Positions 7,161 through 16,560 of a stretch of DNA of 58,075 nucleotides are shown piece after piece. The translations under genes were made by a program, and so were the position numbers. This DNA is from Lentisphaeria bacterium (GTDB lineage Bacteria; Verrucomicrobiota; Lentisphaeria; Victivallales; Victivallaceae), in contig JALEMG010000003.1 of the NCBI GenBank assembly GCA_022768375.1, forward strand, positions 1 to 58,075, in the 5' to 3' direction. Position 1 is the first letter of the stretch, and each line of letters starts with the position of its first letter. Below the pieces are notes generated by a model that saw only the letters and a program-made list of their open reading frames with translations, was not told the origin of the DNA and searched no databases.

Positions 7161-8281
7161 GTTGAAACCGTCCTCCCCGGCCGGAATACCCACCCGGAGA
7201 TCAGCGCGGTGAACGGCGCCACCAGCACCAGGGAAAAACTGCCGATCAGGGTTTTGACCAGTTCCGCCGCCACCAGCGGGTTGTTGAGGAAATCCGGCAC
7301 CGAAGTTCCCTGCGAGGCGAACATCATCAGCAAAGTGAGATATCCGCCGGAATACGCCAGCAGCAGCGTGGTGGTCATGGTCCCCACCACGCTCCGTCCG
7401 ATCCGCATGCCGGACATGGCGAGTTCCCGCCCGGAAAGCCTCGGACTGTGCCGCGCCACCTCCTCCACTCCGGCGGCGATGTCCATGCCCAGATCCATGA
7501 CCGCGCCGGAACTGGCCAGCACCATCGCGCCGATGAAAATATCCTGCAGATCCAACGTTTCGCTTCCGCTGTACAGCAGGGTCTGGGCGTAGGGCATGGC
7601 CGCGCCGTTGATATCCATGAGCCGCCCGAACCCGTGGGCCATCAGCAATCCGGCCAGCACGCCGGAAATCGCGCCGGCGAATGCGGCGATCCCCTTCCGG
7701 GATATCCCGGCCACCAGAAAAATGATCACCGCGGTAAGCAGACAGACCGCGCCGAAAATGATCCAACTGGCCGGATATCCCCGCAACGCCAGCGGCACAA
7801 CGACCTTCCAGATCACCATGCAGCTGAAGATGAAACTCATCAGCGCCTTGCCCCCCGTCCAGCCGCCGAACACGCACAACAGAACGCAGAAGGCGGCGAA
7901 CAACGTCAGACTCCAGAAATTCCGATCGTAATCCTGCGCGGTGAGCATGGATTCTCCGGGACGGTCCCCCGCCTGAACGACCACCCGCACCGCGTCGCCG
8001 GGGACGAAGACTTTGTCCAACTCCAACTGCCCCCGCAGTTCGTTGTTGGCGGCGAACGTCTCCCCATTCACCTCCACGGTGAGTTTCTGAGAGCCGAACC
8101 GCACTAGCCCGTGCCGCGTCAATCCGGAATCGTCCACCGCCGTCACCCGGCCCCGGACCGTCCGGCCCGCCGGAGTTTCCAGATGCGGCGCCCCGGGCAG
8201 CAGTCCCAGTGCCGCGCAGACCAGCACCACGATCAGAATAAACCAGCAATCCCGTTTGGCGGCGGCGGACCACTTCATCAT
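7157..8281 (-). CDS. YibE/F-like multi-spanning membrane protein
   Basis: The 374-residue membrane protein matches the YibE/F family: one N-terminal segment (CWFILIVVLVCAALGLL), an extracytoplasmic beta-rich stretch of about 90 residues (GRTVRGRVTAVDDSG to VVVQAG), then about seven transmembrane segments with the family's LDLQDIFIGAMVLASSGAVMD region. The function of the family is not established. The start codon overlaps the TGA of the phosphatase gene; GTG at 8284 and ATGs at 8281 and 8278 are all possible. Coupling to a secreted alkaline phosphatase hints at an envelope or phosphate role, but that is inference. Confidence 0.8.
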   Translation of the reverse strand: MMKWSAAAKRDCWFILIVVLVCAALGLLPGAPHLETPAGRTVRGRVTAVDDSGLTRHGLVRFGSQKLTVEVNGETFAANNELRGQLELDKVFVPGDAVRVVVQAGDRPGESMLTAQDYDRNFWSLTLFAAFCVLLCVFGGWTGGKALMSFIFSCMVIWKVVVPLALRGYPASWIIFGAVCLLTAVIIFLVAGISRKGIAAFAGAISGVLAGLLMAHGFGRLMDINGAAMPYAQTLLYSGSETLDLQDIFIGAMVLASSGAVMDLGMDIAAGVEEVARHSPRLSGRELAMSGMRIGRSVVGTMTTTLLLAYSGGYLTLLMMFASQGTSVPDFLNNPLVAAELVKTLIGSFSLVLVAPFTALISGWVFRPGRTVST

Positions 8282-9693
8282 CACAGCACCGTGCGAAGTT
8301 TTTTGGCGATGTCGGTATTGTCGATGAATCCGGTGAAAATCTCCGCTTTCTTTCCGACACTGGTGGTCAGCACCGGCAGCGCGGTGTGGGAACCGCTGGT
8401 CCAGCCGATCCCCGCTTTGCCGCTCATCACCTTGCGGGCGGCCTGATCCAGTTTGCCGCTTTTGAAACCATCCTCCAGCGCCTTAAGTTCTTTGGCGTTG
8501 ATCACCATCGGGTCCCCCTTTTCCCCGCCAAACTTGAACCCGAAACACTCGGACAGCATCGGCTTTGCGTCTTCAAAGGAAAATTCCGGCCGCGCTTTCC
8601 GTGCCTCTTTGAGTTTTTGGGCGAACGCGGCGACCGAACATTTCTGCTGCGCCAGACGCTCCATGTACATGGCATACCCGGTCCCGGCGAATCCCATGGT
8701 CATGCCGCCGGTCTCATGGTCCCCGGTCACGACGATCAGGGTCTCCCCGGGGTGTTTTTCCGCGAAGGTCAGCGCGACTTTGACCGCATCGTCGAACGCC
8801 AGCACTTCGCGCAGATTTCCGGCGGCGTCGTTGGCATGACCGCAGTAGTCGATCGCGCCGCCCTCCACCATCATGAAAAATCCCTTCGGCGCATCCTCCA
8901 GCAACTCGATCCCTTTGGCGGTGTACTCCGCCAGCGTCGCCACCGCGGGGTCGCGGTCGATGCTGTAAGGCAGGATGCTGTCCTTTTGCCCCGGAGCCAA
9001 AACCTTGCCGACGCCGGGCTTGAGCGCCAGCAAGTCCGCCCTGCTGCCGATCACCTTGTAACCGGCTTCAGCCGCCAGTTTGTAGATGTCGCCCCGGTAC
9101 TCCGGCGCGGTTTTGTCGTCATGCCTGGCAACCCCGCCGCCGCCGAAATAATCGAACCCGGAGGCGATCAGATCCAACCCGATGGCGTAGTATTCGCCCC
9201 GACTGTTCCGATTGGCGTAAAAACCGCCCGGAGTGGCATGATTCAGCGTAACGCTGGTGATAATGCCGACTTTTCTGCCGTTGCGTTTGGCCAGATTCGC
9301 CACGGAATCCAGTTTGCGCGCGCCGTCGCCGCTCATTCCCAGTCGCCCGTTTTTCGTTTTTTCCCCGCAGGCGATGGCCGTCGCCGCCGCCGCCGAATCG
9401 GTCACCAGACTGCTGGAAGAACTGGTCCGGACGGTGGCATGATACGGCATCGCGTTGATCGCCAGCGGTCCCCTCCCGATTTTCCGGGAGAACTCCTCCG
9501 CCACCATCCGCTGTGGCGTCGACATGCCGTCCCCGATGAAAAGAAACACATATTTCGGCTTGCCGCCGCCCGCGGTCCCCGCTCCATCGGCCGCCGCCGT
9601 TTTCTGCGAGCGTCCGCAACCAAATATGAACAGACCTGCCGCAACGAGCGCCATACACGCCGCGCGAACCCAACGACTCCACATGTTCACCAT
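8281..9693 (-). CDS. PhoA-type alkaline phosphatase, predicted lipoprotein
   Basis: The 470-residue phosphomonoesterase shows the alkaline phosphatase signatures: IGDGMS (metal Asp about 55), TDSAAAATA with the nucleophile Ser about 100, EGGAIDYCGHAND, TGDHETGG and a C-terminal WTSGSHT with the last metal His. The N-terminus is a lipoprotein signal: basic start, hydrophobic stretch, then IFGC with Cys about 26, which suggests membrane anchoring outside the cytoplasm. The ATG at 9693 is chosen because GGAGAG lies 8 nt before it. It is co-transcribed with the YibE/F gene. Confidence 0.9.
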   Translation of the reverse strand: MVNMWSRWVRAACMALVAAGLFIFGCGRSQKTAAADGAGTAGGGKPKYVFLFIGDGMSTPQRMVAEEFSRKIGRGPLAINAMPYHATVRTSSSSSLVTDSAAAATAIACGEKTKNGRLGMSGDGARKLDSVANLAKRNGRKVGIITSVTLNHATPGGFYANRNSRGEYYAIGLDLIASGFDYFGGGGVARHDDKTAPEYRGDIYKLAAEAGYKVIGSRADLLALKPGVGKVLAPGQKDSILPYSIDRDPAVATLAEYTAKGIELLEDAPKGFFMMVEGGAIDYCGHANDAAGNLREVLAFDDAVKVALTFAEKHPGETLIVVTGDHETGGMTMGFAGTGYAMYMERLAQQKCSVAAFAQKLKEARKARPEFSFEDAKPMLSECFGFKFGGEKGDPMVINAKELKALEDGFKSGKLDQAARKVMSGKAGIGWTSGSHTALPVLTTSVGKKAEIFTGFIDNTDIAKKLRTVL

Positions 9694-9807
9694 CCCGAAA
9701 ACTCTCCTTGTTATTCCCCGAAATACCGTCGCCACGATCTGCCGCGGGACCCTGTTTTTTCAACGCCAACGGGGGAAATTATTGCGAAAAAATCCCGCCC
9801 GGCGAAA

Positions 9808-10725
9808 TCACTTTTCCGGCAGCGTCCAGCCGCATTCCGTCAGCAGTTTCTCAAAACGGCGGCCGTAATTCACATAATTCTGATAGCGAATTCCGTCTTC
9901 CCCCGCCTGAGCGTTGCCGTCGTGGAACACGCATCCCAAGTGGGGTTCGATGGAGAATCCGCCGTCGTACCCGGTACGGAGCAGGTCTTTCACGATCGCC
10001 CGGACATCTCCGGCCCCGTCTCCGGCGTAAGTGTATTCCGCGACCGCGTGTGTCTCGCCCTCCTTGGGCAACGCCAAACCGTCCTTGATGTGAACGTACA
10101 CGATGTGGTCGCGCACGTTGCGGTAGAACTCCCACGACGACTGCAGCGGATACGGCGGCGTCCCGATCCGGCGATAGTTGAAAGTCGGATTGCCGGTGTC
10201 GTAGATCAGTTTCAAATTGTCGTGATCGACTTTTTCCAGCAGTTTCAGCGTGTGCTTGTGGGAATATCCGCCGTAGTTCATGCAGTTCTCATGACCGTAA
10301 ACAATGCCGTTATCGGCACACAACTCCACCAGATACCGAACCTTGTGGAAGACCATCGCCTCCAGTTCGGGCGATTCCGGGTCGGCGTCGCTCACCATTG
10401 CGAAACTCATGCCCCGCAGCAAGTTGCATCCCAACCGGCGCATCCGGGGGATCGCGGTCCGCAACTCGTCCACCGACTTTTGGAAATCCTCCTCCCTGCG
10501 GGGGTCCTTCGCCCAATTCGCCACCGCGCTGCCGTAGCAGTTGATTTTGATGCCGGCGGCTTCCAGTTTGGCAAACGCATCCTCGAACTCCGCGTCGCTC
10601 ATGGTCCCCAGCATCGTTTTCCCGATCATCCGGGATTCGATGTACTTCCACCCCAATTCCCGGGTCGCCCGGATCTGAACTTCCAGATCGGCGCCCGCTT
10701 CATCGGCAAATCCGGTAAGAAACAT
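9808..10725 (-). CDS. sugar phosphate isomerase/epimerase family TIM barrel
   Basis: The 305-residue protein belongs to the AP-endonuclease-2/IolE/TIM-barrel epimerase superfamily. It starts with MFLTGFADEAGADLEVQIRA and carries the metal-site motifs YGHENCMNYGG, LIYDTGNPTFNY, YVHIKDG and FSIEPHLG. Members isomerise or epimerise sugars or sugar acids with a divalent metal; the substrate cannot be read from sequence. AAGGAAA precedes the start. It follows the M16 peptidase gene by 38 bp and may be the last gene of the ffh operon or a separate unit. Confidence 0.8.
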   Translation of the reverse strand: MFLTGFADEAGADLEVQIRATRELGWKYIESRMIGKTMLGTMSDAEFEDAFAKLEAAGIKINCYGSAVANWAKDPRREEDFQKSVDELRTAIPRMRRLGCNLLRGMSFAMVSDADPESPELEAMVFHKVRYLVELCADNGIVYGHENCMNYGGYSHKHTLKLLEKVDHDNLKLIYDTGNPTFNYRRIGTPPYPLQSSWEFYRNVRDHIVYVHIKDGLALPKEGETHAVAEYTYAGDGAGDVRAIVKDLLRTGYDGGFSIEPHLGCVFHDGNAQAGEDGIRYQNYVNYGRRFEKLLTECGWTLPEK

Positions 10726-10763
10726 GTTTTTTTTCCTTTCCGTCGTCTTCCCGTTTCACAAAT

Positions 10764-13310
10764 TCACACAAACGCGGTTGATAGTCCCGCTCGTTCGCCC
10801 CGCCCCAGCACCAGCGCCTCAACCCCGGCGGCGTGGAAAAACATCCTCCGCAGTCCGGCATTGAAATCCTCCTGTGTCATCGCCTGAATTTTCCGCGCCC
10901 GCGTCAGCAAATTCTCCGGAGCGAATCCGTAAAACGCCTCCATCCCCGCGCCGCGCAGCAATGTTTCCGGGGTATCGAACAAACGCTCCGCCTCAAACGC
11001 CGCGCCGTTTTTCGCCGCGTTGAATTCCCCCGGCTCCAGTCCCTCCTCCGCCAGTCTTACGATCTCGGCGTCGAGCAGTTCCAGCACCTTCCGCCCGGCA
11101 TGCGGCGCAGTCAGCGCGTAAAATGCGAAATATCCGGGGTGGAACCCCGCCGCGTAACTCATCCCCACGGCGTAACTCAGCGCATGCTTTTCCCGTACCG
11201 ACCGGAACAATTTCGCGCCCAGACCGTTTTCCGCCTGAAACAGCACGTCCGCCGCATTCATCATTTCCGGATCGGCGACACACGAGATCCCCGGCAGCAT
11301 CCGCAGCGCCGCCGTCTGTTCCCGGGGCAAACTCCGCTCCACCAGTTTTCTCTCCCCGGAGAAACGGGGGGCTGCCGCCAGAAGCGGCGCTTCCGCGCTC
11401 CAATTCACCGCGGACTCCAAACGCCGAATCCAGTTGTCCGCCTCCGCTTCGGAGCAGTCTCCGCCGAAGCCCCACACGGCCCGGGACGCTCCGCACCACC
11501 GATGAAACGCCTCCGCGCCCGCGCTTCGCTCCAGATTTGTCAGCGTCTCGGCCGTACCGTATCCGCCGTTGGCGTAGGGATGAACGCCGTACAGCATCCC
11601 GGAGGCCGCGTCAAAGGCGCACTGGACCGGATTATTCTCCCGCTCCCGGATCAGATTCAACTGCCGGTTCCTCTCCCGCACCCATGCCGCTTCCGGAAAA
11701 AGCGGCGCGTGCAGAATCTCCGCCAGCACCCCCACCGCCCGGTCCATGCTCCGGCGCGGAGATGAAAACTCCAGCGTCAGAGAATTCAATCCTCCGGAAA
11801 TTTCCAAATCCACTCCCGCCGCGTCGAGTCGCTGCAGAATCTCCTGTTCCGGCAACTGTTCACTGCCGGAGAGCAGCGCCGCCGCCGTCAGTTTGCTCAG
11901 GCCGCGGGTCTCCGCCGTCTCAGTGACAGCACCGCCCGGGAGCGCCAGAAAGAAATTGCACAACGGCAGTTCCCGGTCGGGAGCGTAAATCATCGTCCCG
12001 CCGGAAGCCGTTTTGCGGGAAAAAAGTTCCCGTTTCCGCACACGCGTCCCGCCCTTCAACACGGGCGGAACATTCCGCTGAAGTACCCGGACCCACGCAT
12101 GTTCGGCCAGATACTTCGCCGCCGCCGCCTTCACCTGGGACAGTTCGGTCCGGCTCAGCATTTCCAGATACGCGTCCCCGGCCGTCGGGGATCCCGCATA
12201 GATCACCCCGCCGGCGATCTCACCGGCCAGATTGACGCCGTCCCGCAGGTCCCGGAGCCGATCGGCGTACTGCTGACCTTTCTCCCGCTCCAATTCCGCC
12301 TCGGAAATCTTTCCGGAAGCGGCGGACTCCAGTTCCCGTTGAAGTTCGTCGCAGCACGACATCAACTTCGCCGGTTCGCACTTGCCGCTGATGATGGCCA
12401 CGGATTGCCCGCCCATGGTATAGACGGCGCTTCTCACGTCGAGCGCGAGTGCCGCATCCAGCACCAGTTTCCGATTCAGCAGCGAGCCGTCCCCCGCGCC
12501 GAGCATCCCGAACAGCAGTTCCAGCGCCGGCAGTTCCGGGGAACCGAACCGCGGCGCCCGCACTCCGAACATCATCCGGGACAGCGGATCGGCAAAGGAA
12601 ATCTCCTCCGTCCGAACCGCGGCGGGATACGGTTCGTCCGGCAGCGGCGCATCCGCCAGATTGCCCCGGCGCCACGAGCCGAGATACTCCTCCGCGGCGG
12701 AGAAAACATCCCGGGGATCGACCCCGCCCACCGCCACGACCACGCATCGGTCCGGCGTGTAGCGCAGTTGGTGATATTCCCGGGCCATGTCCGCACTCAC
12801 ATCCGCGATCATCTCCCGATATCCGATGACCGGATGCCGCAGAGGATGGGTCAGAAACATCCGTTTCATGAATGCTTCGTACAGCCGGTTGTCCGGGTTG
12901 TCCGCGCCCCGGTCGCACTCCCGGAGGATCACCTCCCGCTCCAACTTGAACCGGGCTTCGGGCAATTCCGGGAACCGGACCATCGCGGACAGCATCTCCA
13001 CGCCCCGGCGCAGATGCGCCGCGGGCAACTGCATCCGGTAGCAGGTCCGGTCGCAGGCGGTGTAGGCATTCACCTCCCCTCCCAGCACATTGACCGTGTC
13101 CGCCACCGCATTCCCGGGAAACCCTTTGCACCCCTGAAACGCCATGTGTTCCAGAAAATGCGCCAGTCCGCACCCCAGAAAGCGCCCCTCGTGCACACTC
13201 CCGCCGGCGATGTGAAGTTGCAACTCCACAGTGGAAACATTCCGCGGCAAACAGTAGATCCCGGCGCCGTTGGGCAGGCGGAGGACCTGAACATCACGCA
13301 AAATGCTCAT
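10764..13310 (-). CDS. M16 family zinc metallopeptidase (two tandem M16 domains)
   Basis: The 848-residue protein carries the inverted zinc motif H51-FLE-H55 in the first M16 domain, with the third ligand E131 at the family spacing of 76 residues after H55 (EREVILRE). A second inactive M16-like half begins near residue 430, where no HxxEH is present, as usual for M16A/B peptidases. No signal peptide is seen, so it may act in the cytoplasm, for example on short peptides. The start follows a weak AAGG. It begins 11 bp after the Minf_1886 gene and so belongs to the ffh transcription unit. Confidence 0.9.
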   Translation of the reverse strand: MSILRDVQVLRLPNGAGIYCLPRNVSTVELQLHIAGGSVHEGRFLGCGLAHFLEHMAFQGCKGFPGNAVADTVNVLGGEVNAYTACDRTCYRMQLPAAHLRRGVEMLSAMVRFPELPEARFKLEREVILRECDRGADNPDNRLYEAFMKRMFLTHPLRHPVIGYREMIADVSADMAREYHQLRYTPDRCVVVAVGGVDPRDVFSAAEEYLGSWRRGNLADAPLPDEPYPAAVRTEEISFADPLSRMMFGVRAPRFGSPELPALELLFGMLGAGDGSLLNRKLVLDAALALDVRSAVYTMGGQSVAIISGKCEPAKLMSCCDELQRELESAASGKISEAELEREKGQQYADRLRDLRDGVNLAGEIAGGVIYAGSPTAGDAYLEMLSRTELSQVKAAAAKYLAEHAWVRVLQRNVPPVLKGGTRVRKRELFSRKTASGGTMIYAPDRELPLCNFFLALPGGAVTETAETRGLSKLTAAALLSGSEQLPEQEILQRLDAAGVDLEISGGLNSLTLEFSSPRRSMDRAVGVLAEILHAPLFPEAAWVRERNRQLNLIRERENNPVQCAFDAASGMLYGVHPYANGGYGTAETLTNLERSAGAEAFHRWCGASRAVWGFGGDCSEAEADNWIRRLESAVNWSAEAPLLAAAPRFSGERKLVERSLPREQTAALRMLPGISCVADPEMMNAADVLFQAENGLGAKLFRSVREKHALSYAVGMSYAAGFHPGYFAFYALTAPHAGRKVLELLDAEIVRLAEEGLEPGEFNAAKNGAAFEAERLFDTPETLLRGAGMEAFYGFAPENLLTRARKIQAMTQEDFNAGLRRMFFHAAGVEALVLGRGERAGLSTAFV

Positions 13311-13321
13311 GCCGCAGACCT

Positions 13322-13720
13322 TCAGTGGTCGATGAACGGCAGTTCATCGCTTTTCCGCCGCACGGTCCGACATCCGGTCCGCCGGGGAAACAGTTGATTG
13401 CCGGTGTCGAAATCCTCCGGCCGGTCCTCCTCCGAAGCCCGGAGCAGACCGACTTCGATGAGCAGATACACGATGGTCCCGGCATCGGATTCGGACTTCA
13501 CGCCCCACTCCGTCAAAACGGCCTCCGCCACCGCGCCGAACTTCTCCGCGGCGAACTTCCGGATGCCGTCGAGCAACTGCGCGGCGGAAACGTGACCGCG
13601 CCGCTTCTGCTGCTCCGCCGTGAAATTCACCGCCTCGGCCACAAAGTGATAGGCCTCCGCCTGATAGCGCGGTTCCCGCTTCAGCAGACCCGCGACTTTT
13701 CTGTCAAATTCGCTCTCCAT
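13322..13720 (-). CDS. Minf_1886 family protein (PVC-restricted small protein)
   Basis: The 132-residue protein matches the Plancto_Ver/Minf_1886 family, named for its occurrence in Planctomycetes and Verrucomicrobia. Typical features are PRYQAEAYHFVAEAVNFT, a VSAAQLLDGIRKFA helix, VLTEWGV and GTIVYLLIEVGLL, followed by EDRPEDFD. Its function is unknown. The start at 13720 gives the family N-terminus; a longer in-frame extension overlaps the upstream gene in another frame and is rejected. It is one of the better phylum markers in the window. Confidence 0.8.
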   Translation of the reverse strand: MESEFDRKVAGLLKREPRYQAEAYHFVAEAVNFTAEQQKRRGHVSAAQLLDGIRKFAAEKFGAVAEAVLTEWGVKSESDAGTIVYLLIEVGLLRASEEDRPEDFDTGNQLFPRRTGCRTVRRKSDELPFIDH

Positions 13721-13737
13721 GACGCCGCTTTCGCCGG

Positions 13738-14532
13738 TCAGAATCCCCGCTGCTGCCGCTGAGTTCTGACTTTGGGTTCCTCCAGCGCCAGCGCATACCA
13801 GATGTCGCCGAAGCCGGAATTGCTGTAGTGCTTGATCTTGCCGTTGGTCAGCCGTTCGATGTTTTCCATCATCACCGGATTGTCCGTGGTGTTTTTGGAA
13901 TCCAGCAGCGCCTGCAGCGCCGCCTGCGGCTGATCCTGCTTCACTTTCATCCACGCGTAGACCGAAGCAAGAAACGCCCGGTTGTCGCCCTTGAACCTCC
14001 TGACGCTGGAGCGATAGACCTTGTCCAGCGCCGCATCGCCGCGCCGGTAAAGCCGGGCCAACCGGATCGCCACACTCTGCACGTCGAACAGAAACGATTT
14101 GGGAATCAATTCGTCGACCTTGCCGTACTCGCGCAACTGGTAGTACAACTGAAGTTTCATAGCGTTGATCTGCTTGGGCAGCATCAGATTCCACTTGTAG
14201 AACACCCGGAAATTCTCCAGTTCCGCCAGCGCGCCCCGCACCGCGTCGAACTGAATCTTTTCCAAAATCTGCCGGGCCGCCTTTTCACTGGACGGCGGAC
14301 GGCGCTGAAACATCTCGATCTGCCGGTTGGCCTTGATCTGCGCCGCCTGCATGATCTCCTGGACCCGCTGCTGCCGGGCCGCGATCCGGCGCCGCAGCAG
14401 CAGTCCCAGCACCGCCCATGCCAACAGTACGCCGAGAACGCCGCAGGTCATGCCCCATCCGGTCCCCCACTCCCTCGTGGAAAACACCGCCGCGATCACG
14501 CCGCACCCGATGATGATAAAAAATCCCAACAT
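13738..14532 (-). CDS. unknown membrane-anchored helical-repeat protein
   Basis: The 264-residue protein has two N-terminal membrane segments (about 2-17 and 27-46), a basic coiled-coil stretch (RRRIAARQQRVQEIMQAAQI), and a helical C-terminal region with a TPR-like character (ALAELENFRVFYKWN; FLASVYAWMKVKQDQPQAAL). The cytosolic part resembles proteins that count or scaffold other proteins, but I do not recognise a named family. It sits between ffh and the Minf_1886 gene. Co-transcription with ffh suggests a role near membrane protein biogenesis; that is inference only. Confidence 0.65.
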   Translation of the reverse strand: MLGFFIIIGCGVIAAVFSTREWGTGWGMTCGVLGVLLAWAVLGLLLRRRIAARQQRVQEIMQAAQIKANRQIEMFQRRPPSSEKAARQILEKIQFDAVRGALAELENFRVFYKWNLMLPKQINAMKLQLYYQLREYGKVDELIPKSFLFDVQSVAIRLARLYRRGDAALDKVYRSSVRRFKGDNRAFLASVYAWMKVKQDQPQAALQALLDSKNTTDNPVMMENIERLTNGKIKHYSNSGFGDIWYALALEEPKVRTQRQQRGF

Positions 14533-14550
14533 CTTGTTCCATCCTCCCCG

Positions 14551-15996
14551 TCAGCGTTTGCGTTTCCGTTGTTTGGCCCGTTCCTTTTTCGCCAGTTTCG
14601 CCAATTTCTTCCTGTGTTCCTGCGCTTTGCGGCTCAACACCGCCGGAGCGCCGACCAGCCCGCCGCCGGGAGTGAATTCCGGCATGGCTCCGCCGGCGGC
14701 CATGCGCCCCAGCATCCCGCCGGGACGCATCATTTTGCGCATCGTCTCAAACTGTTTGACAAACGAACTCACCGCCTCGGTCGGCAGTCCGCACCCGCGG
14801 GCAATACGCTTGCGCCGGGAAAAATCGATCAGATCGGGGTTCTTCCGCTCCGCCTCGGTCATGCTCATGACCATCGCCTCCATCCGGCTGAACTGCTTGC
14901 GGTCCACTCCGGCCAGCGCTCCGCTCAACTGGCGGGCGCCGGGCAGAAATTTCAGTATCCCCTCCAAACCGCCCAGCCGGCCGATCTGCCGCAACTGGGC
15001 GAGGAAATCATTGTAGTCGAACTGGTTCTTCCGCAGTTTCTCCTGCAGTTTTTTCGCCTCCGCCTCGTCGATCTCCGCCGCGGCCTTTTCCACCAGAGAG
15101 ACCACGTCGCCCATGCCGAGGATCCGCCCGGCCATCCGGTCGGGATGAAAGACCTCCAGCGCGTCCATTTTCTCCCCGAATCCGGCATACTTGACCGGAA
15201 CGCCGGTGACTTTTCGGATCGACAGCGCCGCGCCGCCGCGGGCATCCCCATCCAGTTTGGTGAGGATGAAGCCGGTCAGTTCCAGCGCCTGATGGAAGTG
15301 TTCCGCCACGGAGACCGCTTCCTGCCCCAGCGCGGCGTCCGCCACCAGCAGAATCTCGTCCGGATCGACCGCCTGACGGATGCGGATGAGTTCCTGGATC
15401 ATGGTGTCGTCGATCTGCAGCCGCCCCGCGGTGTCGATGATCACGCAGTCACAGCCGTCCCGCCGGGCCGCGGATACCGCGTCGCCGGCGATGGCCGCCA
15501 CGTTGACGCTGGTCCGCTCCACATGGACCGGAACGTCGATCTCGCGCCCGATGGTCTCCAACTGGTCGATCGCCGCCGGACGGTAGACGTCGCCGGCCAC
15601 CAGCATGACCCGCTTTCCCCGCTTTTTCAACTGCAGCGCCAACTTCCCGGAGGTCGTGGTCTTGCCGCTGCCGTGCAGACCGACCATCATGATGACCGCC
15701 GGACGGCGGCTGAAGTCGATCTCCCTCGCGTCCCCGCCCAGCAGTTCCACCAGTTTGTCATGGACGATACGGACGATCTGCTGGCCCGGGGTGACGCTTT
15801 TCAGCACCTCCTGTCCGAGACAGGACTCCCGGACGGAGGAGATGAATTCATCCGCGACGCCGATATTGACATCCGCCTCCAGCAGCGCCAGCCGGATGTC
15901 CCGCATCGCTTCAGCAATATTGGACTCGGAAAGACGGCTCTCTCCACGGAGTTTTCTGAAAATCCCGTGAAGTCGGTCACTCAACGCATCAAACAT
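14551..15996 (-). CDS. ffh: signal recognition particle protein Ffh
   Basis: The 481-residue protein is the protein part of the bacterial SRP, which delivers nascent membrane proteins to the translocon. It has the N domain (FRKLRGESRLSE; ALLEADVN), the G domain with VGLHGSGKTTTSGKLA (P-loop), DTAGRL and TKLDGDARGG, and a methionine-rich M domain (about 300-440: RMEAMVMSMTEAER; MRKMMRPGGMLGRM). The C-terminus is very basic (KERAKQRKRKR). It leads its operon from promoter 16071-16099. Its RNA partner is at 33665-33780. Confidence 0.96.
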   Translation of the reverse strand: MFDALSDRLHGIFRKLRGESRLSESNIAEAMRDIRLALLEADVNIGVADEFISSVRESCLGQEVLKSVTPGQQIVRIVHDKLVELLGGDAREIDFSRRPAVIMMVGLHGSGKTTTSGKLALQLKKRGKRVMLVAGDVYRPAAIDQLETIGREIDVPVHVERTSVNVAAIAGDAVSAARRDGCDCVIIDTAGRLQIDDTMIQELIRIRQAVDPDEILLVADAALGQEAVSVAEHFHQALELTGFILTKLDGDARGGAALSIRKVTGVPVKYAGFGEKMDALEVFHPDRMAGRILGMGDVVSLVEKAAAEIDEAEAKKLQEKLRKNQFDYNDFLAQLRQIGRLGGLEGILKFLPGARQLSGALAGVDRKQFSRMEAMVMSMTEAERKNPDLIDFSRRKRIARGCGLPTEAVSSFVKQFETMRKMMRPGGMLGRMAAGGAMPEFTPGGGLVGAPAVLSRKAQEHRKKLAKLAKKERAKQRKRKR

Positions 15997-16070
15997 TTAT
16001 TCTCCCGCTTTCGTGATTCGTGCTTTTTCCTTTTTTACGACTATCCCCACCACAAAAAACATCATCCCCT

Positions 16071-16099
16071 AATATAACGCGGCCCGGTCTCCGCGTCAA
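16071..16099 (-). promoter_or_regulatory. promoter of the ffh operon
   Basis: TTGACG (16094-16099) and TATATT (16071-16076) on the minus strand, 17-bp spacer. Confidence 0.7.
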
Positions 16100-16122
16100 G
16101 GGGCATCCCGCAACAACTCCCC

Positions 16123-16160
16123 AAAAAAGCCCGGGCGGACCGTCCGCAGACAGCCCGCCC
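16123..16160 (-). terminator. intrinsic terminator after the C_GCAxxG_C_C gene
   Basis: GGGCGG (forward 16133-16138) pairs with CCGCCC (16155-16160); the loop has its own short stem. On the minus strand the hairpin is followed by six T (forward A-run 16123-16128). Confidence 0.65.
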
Positions 16161-16197
16161 GATCCGGCGCAGTCGTCGCCGAAACACTCCGCTCCGC

Positions 16198-16527
16198 TCA
16201 GTTCCGCTTCACGATACCGTAACGCTCCACCAGTTCCGCGGCTTTTTCCACACAGCGGATGCAGGGGATGCGATTGCGCATTTTCAGAATCACGCAGATA
16301 TCCGATCCGGCGAAATTGACAAAATTCCGCCGGGCGTTCTCCCGCCGGGACTCCGGGATGATCTGCAGCGCGGCATACAATGCGCCGCACATGCCGTCCG
16401 GGGCTTTTCCCGCTCCGGCGTGTGCCAGAACCTCGATCAGGTCATCCCGGCCCGCTCCCGCCGCCACCGCCTGCGCACAATTGTGCTGACGCGGAACCGC
16501 CGTAAACAATTCCACCGCGCTGCTCAT
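16198..16527 (-). CDS. C_GCAxxG_C_C-like putative redox protein
   Basis: The 109-residue protein has the cysteine pattern of the C_GCAxxG_C_C family: NCAQAV near residue 17, MCGALYAA near 47, DICV, then IPCIRCVEKAAEL near the C-terminus. The family is thought to be redox-active or metal-binding, but no reaction is established. It lacks the glycine-rich GFGGG stretch in its classic form (GAGKAPDG instead). GGAGGTGAATC precedes the ATG. It follows the glycosyltransferase gene by 33 bp and ends at a terminator, so the two form a short operon. Confidence 0.65.
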   Translation of the reverse strand: MSSAVELFTAVPRQHNCAQAVAAGAGRDDLIEVLAHAGAGKAPDGMCGALYAALQIIPESRRENARRNFVNFAGSDICVILKMRNRIPCIRCVEKAAELVERYGIVKRN

Positions 16528-16560
16528 GATTCACCTCCCCCGCTTTTGGTGTTCCCCACT

